This document shows, one piece after another, positions 58,283 to 64,000 of a stretch of DNA of 64,000 bases. The notes below the pieces were generated by a model. It saw only the letters and a list, made by a program, of their open reading frames with translations. It ran no database searches and was not told where the DNA came from. The DNA comes from Ensifer adhaerens (GTDB lineage Bacteria; Pseudomonadota; Alphaproteobacteria; Rhizobiales; Rhizobiaceae). Where the stretch lies: NCBI RefSeq assembly GCF_020035535.1, contig NZ_CP083349.1, forward strand, positions 620,001 through 684,000, given 5' to 3'. The position numbers and the translations under genes are program-made. Numbering within the stretch: the first letter of the stretch is position 1; every line of letters begins with the position of its first letter.

Positions 58283-59020
58283 TCATACCCCGAAGCGCCC
58301 GAGTGCCGGGATCTTGATCCCGGGCCTGGCAAAATCGAAACCGGCGACGAGCCCGAAGAAATGCAGTTCGAGGCCGCTGCGCACGCCCGCCGAGATGCCG
58401 GCCAGGCCATAAAGCGTCGCGTGCATGTCGCGGCCGTCGGCGTCGATCTGGAACAGCCTGCCCTCTGCCAGATAGTCGCGGCCGACGGCGTCTGGCGGTA
58501 GCACTGCGCCGAGTTCCGGCACGGAGCGCAGCACATGGGCGACAAAGGTGTTGGAGTTCGGGCCCGGCCAGATCCGGTAGCCGCCGGGCGAAGCATAGGG
58601 ATAGCTGGCGATCGCGGCTTCGATCCTCGGGATCAGCCGGCTGGCTTCGGCGCCCTTGACTGAGACGACCAGCCTCGGTTCGTTGGAGTACCAGCGGGCG
58701 TCGGCGGGATAGCCGTTCCGGCGGATCGGCTTGCCCCATCCAACCTTGTCGTAGCGATCGTAGGAGGGAGCGCCCTCATCCTTGGTTACGATCCAGGCGT
58801 GGCTGGCGACTGCGCCCTTCATGCCGCCGGTTGTCGCGGAGAACACGTAAATCGCTGCTTCCGCGCTTTCGCTCGCCTTTGGCAGGAGGCCGGCCGAAGA
58901 CCAGTCCGCATCGCGCCAGCTCTGGGGCCGGTCCTGCATATACCACCAGCCGGCCGAGGCCAGCGCCGGCAACAGGTAAATGACAAGAAAGGCGGCGGCG
59001 AGCCTGCGGACGAATTTCAT
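58283..59020 (-). CDS. DUF3750 domain protein
   Basis: 245 residues. An N-terminal membrane anchor/signal helix (RRLAAAFLVIYLLPALASAGWWYM) is followed by a DUF3750 core: AAIYVFSATTGGMKGAVASHAWIVTKDEG, then YDRYDKVGWGKPIRRNGYPADARWYSNEPR and YPYASPGGYRIWPGPNSNTFVAHVLR. The conserved SHAWIV, NTF and His residues suggest a hydrolase-like fold, but no activity is established. The start at 59020 places the anchor at the N-terminus. It is divergent from the asparaginase gene. Confidence 0.87.
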   Translation of the reverse strand: MKFVRRLAAAFLVIYLLPALASAGWWYMQDRPQSWRDADWSSAGLLPKASESAEAAIYVFSATTGGMKGAVASHAWIVTKDEGAPSYDRYDKVGWGKPIRRNGYPADARWYSNEPRLVVSVKGAEASRLIPRIEAAIASYPYASPGGYRIWPGPNSNTFVAHVLRSVPELGAVLPPDAVGRDYLAEGRLFQIDADGRDMHATLYGLAGISAGVRSGLELHFFGLVAGFDFARPGIKIPALGRFGV

Positions 59021-59091
59021 GAAAACTCCGTTTCCTGTTGCTGGAATCCTGCTAAATGCACGGAGCAATTTCGGAAATTTGAGGGCAAGGC

Positions 59092-60099
59092 ATGTCGAAT
59101 CCCGTTCTCGTCGAAGTCACCCGTGGAAACCTGGTCGAAAGCCGTCATCGCGGCTTCGTGATCGCCGTCGACGGCGACGGCAAAACCGTCTTCTCGCTGG
59201 GCGAAACGGACAGCGCCGTCTTCCCGCGTTCGGCCTGCAAGGCGATGCAGGCGCTGCCGCTGATGGAAAGCGGTGCGGCGGATGCCTACGGTTTCGGCAA
59301 CAGGGAACTGGCGCTGGCCTGTTCGTCCCATTCCGGCGAGTCGGAGCATGTGGAGCTTGCCGCCAAGATGCTTGCCGCTGCCGGCCGCGATGTTTCGGCG
59401 CTGGAATGCGGCGCCCATTGGTCGTCCGACCAGAAGACGCTGATCGCCCAGGCTCGCAGCCTCGACGCTCCGACGGCGCTTCATAACAATTGCTCCGGCA
59501 AGCATTCCGGCTTCATCTGCGCCTGCTGCCACTCCGGCACCGAAGTGAAGGGCTATGTCGGCTACGATCATCCGCTGCAGCGGGAGATCCGCGGCACGAT
59601 GGAAAGCCTGACGGGTGCGATCCTCGCCAAGGACAATTGCGGCGTCGACGGTTGCTCGATCCCGACCTATGCCGTGCCGCTGAAGGGCCTCGCACATGGT
59701 TTCGCGAAGATGGCGACCGGCGCCGGTCTTGAGCCCGAGCGCGCTCGCGCATCGAAGCGGCTGATCGAAGCCTGCATGGCCGAACCCTTCTTCGTCGCCG
59801 GCACCAAGCGCGCCTGCACACGGCTCATGAAGACGGCGCCCGGCCGCATCTTCGCCAAGACCGGTGCCGAGGGCGTCTTCTGTGCCGCCATTCCGGAAAA
59901 GGGCATCGCGATCGCGCTGAAGTGCGAGGACGGCGCGACGCGCGCCGCCGAAGCCATGGTCATCGCAACGCTTGCCCGCTTCTTCCGTGACGAGCCGGAT
60001 CTGCACACCGCCCTGATGGCACAGGCAAACCACTCCATGCGCAATTGGAACGGCATCCACGTCGGCGACGTCAGAGTGACGGAAGCTTTCGCCGCCTGA
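59092..60099 (+). CDS. L-asparaginase, Rhizobium etli type (class 3)
   Basis: 335-residue asparaginase II-type protein unrelated to the E. coli enzymes. The two Ser-Lys tandem motifs of the class are present: FPRSACKAMQALP and HNNCSGKHSGFICAC, the latter also holding the zinc-site cysteine region. ALACSSHSGESEH, DNCGVDGCSIPTYAVPL and TAPGRIFAKTGAEGVF complete the family pattern. It hydrolyses L-asparagine to aspartate and ammonia. It stands alone, divergent from DUF3750 and convergent with the deoR-type gene. Confidence 0.92.
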   Translation: MSNPVLVEVTRGNLVESRHRGFVIAVDGDGKTVFSLGETDSAVFPRSACKAMQALPLMESGAADAYGFGNRELALACSSHSGESEHVELAAKMLAAAGRDVSALECGAHWSSDQKTLIAQARSLDAPTALHNNCSGKHSGFICACCHSGTEVKGYVGYDHPLQREIRGTMESLTGAILAKDNCGVDGCSIPTYAVPLKGLAHGFAKMATGAGLEPERARASKRLIEACMAEPFFVAGTKRACTRLMKTAPGRIFAKTGAEGVFCAAIPEKGIAIALKCEDGATRAAEAMVIATLARFFRDEPDLHTALMAQANHSMRNWNGIHVGDVRVTEAFAA

Positions 60100-60158
60100 C
60101 TGGCCGAAGACCCGGCCGCGGTGTGCGAATGAAGCGGCCGACAGCGCCCGCACAGGCA

Positions 60159-60911
60159 TCAGGCAGTGATGATTGTGATGTTTGTGTTTTGATACGGCGC
60201 GAGCATCTCGTCGCCGATCTCCTCCGGTACGATGAAGCCGCTGAGGTCGGAGATATCGGCCACGCGGTGCGGCGAGACCGCACCGAATTTCTCAGACGTA
60301 GCAAGCACATAGATGTCGGCCGCCTGTTTCAGGATCGCGCGCTTGACCGCCGCCTCCTCATAGTCTCCGGTCGATGCGCCGTGCGCCGGGTGAATGGCGG
60401 TGACGCCAAGGAAGAACAGATCGACGCGGATGCCGGCGATTGCGGCCAGGGCAGCAGCCCCCGTCGCAACCATCGAATGCTTGTAGAGACGGCCACCGAT
60501 CAGGATCACCTCGGCCTCGTGCCGCTCGAGTTCGGCGGCAATCGTCGGGCTGTGGGTGACAACCGTCAGCCGCGTCTGGCGTGGCAGCGCCCGTGCGACT
60601 TCCGCGTTGCTCGTGCCCCCGTCGAGAAAGATCGTCTGGCCCGCCTCGATCATTGATGCGGCCTTTCGCCCAAGCCGGCGTTTGACATCGCCGGCGATCG
60701 CCTGCCGCGCGGCAAAGTCCGGTAGCGGCGGCACCAGCGGCAGCGCGCCGCCATGCACGCGCTTCAGCAAACCTTCCGCCGCCATTTCGCGCAGATCGCG
60801 TCGGATCGTGTCCTCAGACAGGTCCAGTTCGTCCGCCAGGCGCTTGGCGACGATCTCGCCGTCGCGCGACAGCCGTGCCGAAATCAAAGCCCGTCTCTGT
60901 GTTGTCAGCAT
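60159..60911 (-). CDS. DeoR family transcriptional regulator
   Basis: 250 residues. The N-terminal DeoR HTH LTTQRRALISARLSRDGEIVAKRLADELDLSEDTIRRDLREMAAEGLLKRVHGGALP is followed by the sugar-phosphate-isomerase-like DeoRC domain (FLDGGTSNAEVARALP, VILIGGRLYKHSMVATG, FFLGVTAIHPAHGASTGDYEEAAVKRAIL). It likely senses a phosphorylated sugar. AAGGAGG lies 5 bases before the ATG at 60911. It is divergent from the DUF4406 gene across 92 bp with repeated elements. Confidence 0.93.
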   Translation of the reverse strand: MLTTQRRALISARLSRDGEIVAKRLADELDLSEDTIRRDLREMAAEGLLKRVHGGALPLVPPLPDFAARQAIAGDVKRRLGRKAASMIEAGQTIFLDGGTSNAEVARALPRQTRLTVVTHSPTIAAELERHEAEVILIGGRLYKHSMVATGAAALAAIAGIRVDLFFLGVTAIHPAHGASTGDYEEAAVKRAILKQAADIYVLATSEKFGAVSPHRVADISDLSGFIVPEEIGDEMLAPYQNTNITIITA

Positions 60912-60930
60912 CAATGCCTCCTTGACTCTT

Positions 60931-60983
60931 CACGATATTGCACGAATTATCATGAATATTCCAGAATGATCTGGATATTTCGT
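60931..60983. promoter_or_regulatory. Candidate DeoR-type operator region
   Basis: CACGATATTG, CACGAATTAT, CATGAATATT follow each other at 10-bp spacing from 60931. AATATTCCAG (60955-60964) and CTGGATATT (60971-60979) form a near-perfect inverted repeat ending in TTTCGTG, which mirrors CACGA. It lies between the deoR-type gene and the DUF4406 gene. Confidence 0.5.
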
Positions 60984-61003
60984 GTAAAAATGTGGAGAAA
61001 AAC

Positions 61004-61375
61004 ATGCTGATTTTGATCGCAGGACCCTATCGCTCGGGAACCGGAGACGATCCGGCGAAAATGGCTGCCAACCTCAAGCGACTGGAGGCGCCGTCTCATG
61101 CGCTGTTCCGGGCGGGCCATGTGCCCATGATCGGCGAATGGGTGGCGCTGCCGGTCTGGAATGCGGCGGGTGGCGAACGGGTCGGCGACGACCTCTATGA
61201 GGAAATCTTCCACCCGGTGGCCGGACGACTGCTGGCGCTCTGCGACGCGGTGCTGCGCCTGCCGGGCGACAGCAAGGGCGCCGACAACGACGTGCGCATC
61301 GCCCGCGAGCGCGGCATTCCCGTCTACTACAGTCTGGAAGACGTACCTGGTTGCGGTGAGGCGCTCGTTGCCTGA
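61004..61375 (+). CDS. DUF4406 domain protein
   Basis: 123 residues. It starts MLILIAGPYRSGTGDDPAKM and later has DAVLRLPGDSKGADNDVRIARERGIPVYYSL, the DUF4406 pattern. The fold is related to nucleoside 2-deoxyribosyltransferases, so a nucleotide or sugar-nucleotide substrate is likely but unproven. GGAG lies 7 bases before the ATG. It is divergent from the deoR-type regulator, its probable controller. Confidence 0.85.
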   Translation: MLILIAGPYRSGTGDDPAKMAANLKRLEAPSHALFRAGHVPMIGEWVALPVWNAAGGERVGDDLYEEIFHPVAGRLLALCDAVLRLPGDSKGADNDVRIARERGIPVYYSLEDVPGCGEALVA

Positions 61376-61383
61376 TCGCGAAC

Positions 61384-61409
61384 GGCCCGGCAGGGATACC
61401 TGCCGGGCC
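61384..61409 (+). terminator. Strong hairpin after the DUF4406 gene
   Basis: Perfect 11-bp stem GGCCCGGCAGG/CCTGCCGGGCC with a 4-base loop, 8 bases after the stop. No T-run. Confidence 0.6.
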
Positions 61410-61493
61410 TCATCAATAGGTCGGGCGCCGCCGTTCGTGCCCAACGGTCGTCATCGCGGGATCCCGAGGGGCGCCACGCGATGACGAGTTGGG

Positions 61494-62224
61494 CTATTCG
61501 TGCACGTGCGGTTCGGCGATGAAGGTCAACGTCGCCGTCAGCCCCTTCTTGTCGGCGGCGACATTGCCTTCGAGCGGGATCGCGTGGCTTACGGCGAGAA
61601 TGTTGACGCCGGCATTGCGCAGCATCACCTCGGCCTCGCCATTCGCGTTCGTCTTTTCGGAGACGAGTTCAGGCAATCCGGCATAGTCGAGGGTGATTTG
61701 CTTGCCTTCGAGCGGCTTGCCTTCAAGCAGGAGGCGGACGCGAAATTTTTCGCCCGGTTTCAGGCCGACAGGGTTGTCGAGCGGAACGATCTGCAAGGGC
61801 TGAGCTGGGAAGGCTGGTAGGTCACCATGCGCGTGCACCAGCGCAATGCTGTATTTTACCGAATGGCTCGCCTGCTTGGCGCCGGCACTTCATTCTTCGG
61901 TTTATTCACCCATTTGCCGTCAGCCCCTTCGCTCCAGAAGCCGTTGTCGAATTCGAGCGCGACGAGGGCCGGTTCGCCGTCGAGTTTCAGCGAGGCGTGG
62001 TTGTCCGCTGGCACGATCGTCACCGGCAGCATCTTGCCGTCCTCGCCAATCGCCGAGACGGATTTTACCTTGGCCGGGTCATAGGCTTCGTCCGCTGGAC
62101 CATGACCGCAGATCACCGCAAGCGTTCCCCAGCGTTCGCCGATCCATGCGCCGTGGGAAAGGGCGGGTGTGGCGGCGGCAGAAAACAGGCCGGCGGCGAT
62201 GAGGGTTGAAAAGAGCGTCTTCAT
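61494..62224 (-). pseudogene. DUF4198 periplasmic protein, frameshifted
   Basis: The N-terminal part from the ATG at 62224 has a signal peptide (MKTLFSTLIAAGLFSAAATP, then ALSHGAW) and reads to KWVNKPKNEVPA. It then breaks, stopping at 61856. One frame over, the family sequence continues as GAKQASHSVKYSIALVHAHG and on to GEKFRVRLLLEGKPLEGKQI, ending ...AEPHVHE at 61494. One missing G near 61880 (in GTGCCGGCGCC) explains the break. DUF4198 proteins are periplasmic, often linked to nickel/cobalt or zinc uptake. A Zur-like box lies just upstream. GGAG precedes the ATG. A sequencing error cannot be excluded. Confidence 0.85.
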
Positions 62225-62237
62225 AAGCAACTCCAAT

Positions 62238-62254
62238 AATGTTATAACGTAACG
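62238..62254. promoter_or_regulatory. Zur-like operator upstream of the DUF4198 gene
   Basis: AATGTTATAACGTAAC (62238-62253) closely resembles the alphaproteobacterial zinc-uptake-regulator site built around GTTATAA..TAAC. It lies 14 bases upstream of the ATG, where a bound repressor would block transcription. Confidence 0.55.
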
Positions 62255-62455
62255 ACAGCGTTGTATTGAAATCCGTTCGGGCTTGTCAATCGGGGTCACA
62301 TCCTTTCTTCTGCGGCCGATCTTCGTTAGTCACTAAAAGGCAGGACGTCCGCAGTTCGCCTTACGCAGTCCGCTTCAGTGCATCAGAGTTGAAGGCAGGG
62401 TCGGGTCTGCCGGCATCACGTCATCCGATCCGCATGACCGCAGAGGAGAGTTCAA

Positions 62456-63076
62456 GTGTTGAAATTGTTCTATGCACCGGGCACCTGCTCATTGGCCTCG
62501 CATATTGCGCTGGAGGAGGCGGGCGCGGACTACGAGGCGCGCCGCGTCGATTTCTCGACGGCCGAACAGACCACGCCGGATTATCTCGCGGTCAACCCGA
62601 AGGGCCGGGTTCCGGCACTCCTGACCGATCGGGGCGTCATCACCGAAACGCCGGCGATCCTCACCTATATTGCTGAGACGCATCCGGCGGCGAACCTGGC
62701 ACCGAGGGGCGATGCCTTTGCCTTTGCGCAGGTGCAGTCGTTCATGAACTATCTCTGCTCGACGGTGCATGTCGCCCATGCCCATGCGCGTCGCGGTGCG
62801 CGCTGGGCCGACGATCCGGCAGCGCACGAGGCCATGAAGGCCAAGGTTGCCTCCAACATGGCAGCCTGCTTCGAACTGATCGAAGGCAAGATGTTCGAAG
62901 GCCCGTTCGTGCTGGGAGAGACCTATTCGGTCGCCGATCCCTATCTCTTCACCATCGCCGGCTGGCTCGAGCCAGATGGGGTTGACCCGGCTCGTTTCCC
63001 GAAGATCCTGGATCACCGTAACCGCATGACCGCGCGTCCGGCCGTCGCCCGGGTATTGGCGGTGCTCAAGGCCTGA
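62456..63076 (+). CDS. Glutathione S-transferase family protein
   Basis: 206 residues. The thioredoxin-like N-terminal domain LKLFYAPGTCSLASHIALEEAGADYEARRV has the Cys/Ser of beta-class bacterial GSTs in GTCSLA. VNPKGRVPALL and TETPAILTYIAE bind glutathione. The helical C-terminal domain has FVLGETYSVADPYLF (N-capping-box region). It probably conjugates or reduces small electrophiles. It starts at GTG 62456 with AGGAG ~8 bases upstream. It is convergent with the bestrophin gene. Confidence 0.93.
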   Translation: MLKLFYAPGTCSLASHIALEEAGADYEARRVDFSTAEQTTPDYLAVNPKGRVPALLTDRGVITETPAILTYIAETHPAANLAPRGDAFAFAQVQSFMNYLCSTVHVAHAHARRGARWADDPAAHEAMKAKVASNMAACFELIEGKMFEGPFVLGETYSVADPYLFTIAGWLEPDGVDPARFPKILDHRNRMTARPAVARVLAVLKA

Positions 63077-63092
63077 GCCTCGCCATTCCGAG

Positions 63093-64000
63093 CTACATCA
63101 GGATGTAGTCCTTCGGCTGCGGCAGCGGCGGAAGGTCCGTTTCGCCGAGCGCTTCGCGCAGGTTGATCTCGATCGTTTCGGCAAGCGCCATGATCGGCAG
63201 GTCGTTCGGCAATACGCCGAACGGCTCCTCCAGCTCGTCTCCGAGTGCATCGAGGCCGAAGAAGGTGTAGGCGACCAGCGCGGTAACGAAGGGCGTCGCC
63301 CATCCGAGCGCATCGGCAAATCCGAAGGGCAGCAGGAAGCAAAAGAGATAGGCGGTGCGGTGCAGGAGCAGCGTGTAGCCGAAGGGTACCGGCGTGTTGC
63401 GGATGCGCTCGCAGGCCGCAAGCATCGCCGACATCCTGCCGACCGTGCCGTCCAGTTGTGCCCACTGAAAGTCGCTGATCGTGCCGGCAGCTCGCAAGCC
63501 CGCGAGGTCACGTCCCATCTCACGCAAAAGGTAGTCCGGCGCGTTGCGGCTCGCCTTGTAGCCCGGAACGAGATCGTCGGGCAGTCTTGCGAGCGCTTTG
63601 GCGGCGTGATTGCCCGGCCGCAAGTGACCAACCAGGGTGTGAGCGAAGCCGATCGCAATGTTGAGGAGCCGGTGTCGCGCCGCGTCCCCCGATGCTGTCG
63701 CGTCGACCAGGACCAGTGTCTGGCGTGCGAGATCGCGCGAGGTGAAGATCAGTTGCCCCCAATCTTTCCGCGCCTCCCACCAGCGGTCGTAGCAGGCGTT
63801 GTTTCGGAAGCCGAGAAACACAGAGAGCGCGATCCCGAGCAGGGCGAAGGGGCCGCTGTTGACACTCGGGACGATGCCGGGATCGGCGCGGTGCGCCCAG
63901 ACGACAAAGGCGGAAAGGCCGAAGACGAACAGGACCTGCGGAAAGATCCGCTGGATGACCGATCCCCTGAGGATGAAGAACAGTTTCAGAAGGCTGGGGC
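63093..64000 (-). CDS. Bestrophin family membrane protein (5' end outside the window)
   Basis: At least 302 residues; the N-terminus lies beyond the right edge. Visible: LLKLFFILRGSVIQRIFPQVL, FVFGLSAFVVWAHR (membrane helix), FALLGIALSVFLGFRNNACYDRWWEARKDWG (the bestrophin signature with the RNNACYDRWWEAR pore/neck segment), TPVPFGYTLLLHRTAYLF, then FADALGWATPFVTALVAYTFFGLDALGDELEEPFG. These proteins form pentameric ion channels; the bacterial KpBest is a cation channel. The ion and role here are unknown. Confidence 0.92.
   Translation of the reverse strand, partial: PSLLKLFFILRGSVIQRIFPQVLFVFGLSAFVVWAHRADPGIVPSVNSGPFALLGIALSVFLGFRNNACYDRWWEARKDWGQLIFTSRDLARQTLVLVDATASGDAARHRLLNIAIGFAHTLVGHLRPGNHAAKALARLPDDLVPGYKASRNAPDYLLREMGRDLAGLRAAGTISDFQWAQLDGTVGRMSAMLAACERIRNTPVPFGYTLLLHRTAYLFCFLLPFGFADALGWATPFVTALVAYTFFGLDALGDELEEPFGVLPNDLPIMALAETIEINLREALGETDLPPLPQPKDYILM

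Overview
The window reads as chromosomal DNA of a GC-rich alphaproteobacterium of the Rhizobiales, most likely Sinorhizobium/Ensifer. This is inferred from gene content and order. The pointers are a betICBA choline operon that includes choline sulfatase, CcrM, ChoX, pyruvate phosphate dikinase, an etli-type asparaginase, the mutY/dciA/dsbA/smc order, and a RIME-like palindromic intergenic repeat. Most of the window is densely packed core genome. No rRNA, CRISPR array, intact insertion sequence or prophage was seen.

Layout. 1-4.6 kb: DsbD-like fragment, yqgE, and a membrane GGDEF/EAL protein coupled to a RimJ-type acetyltransferase. 4.9-10.6 kb: M16 peptidase and thrC, a lipoprotein, a LivK-type binding protein and a HAD hydrolase. 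10.7-14.9 kb: GntR and ArsR regulators, a NIPSNAP/ABM gene pair, ccrM and a YkvA protein. 14.9-22.8 kb: GNAT-like protein, HAD, mutY, and divergently dciA, dsbA and smc. 22.8-29.6 kb is the most unusual stretch: a caspase/peptidoglycan-binding/C-type-lectin fusion with a decayed tandem copy beside it, then ppdK, then a truncated RtcB2 next to an intact prfH. 29.7-39.5 kb: lipoproteins, DUF1499, a DUF4166/DCC/MBL/cupin run, tRNA-Gln, an AT-rich patch with a Tat-like small protein, YegP, tRNA-Pro, a frameshifted acyltransferase and several small hypotheticals. 39.6-46.3 kb: cysHDN sulfate assimilation, a chemoreceptor and a DUF6152/DUF6644 pair. 46.3-57.9 kb: betICBA, HdeD, an EAL-CBS-GGDEF protein behind a candidate PHO box, then a second BetI-like regulator divergent from an orphan choX plus an alpha/beta hydrolase, and a quinone oxidoreductase. 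58-64 kb: DUF3750, asparaginase, DeoR/DUF4406, a frameshifted DUF4198 gene behind a Zur-like box, a GST, and a bestrophin running off the end.

How the genes work together. The clearest pathways are sulfate to sulfite (CysDN, CysH), choline-O-sulfate/choline to glycine betaine (BetC, BetA, BetB under BetI) with a possibly linked choline-binding module 3.4 kb upstream of betI, and cell-cycle or chromosome functions (CcrM, SMC, DciA). Two genes (36749-37731 and 61494-62224) look like recent single-base frameshifts. The rtcB copy has lost its catalytic C-terminal half while prfH stays intact.
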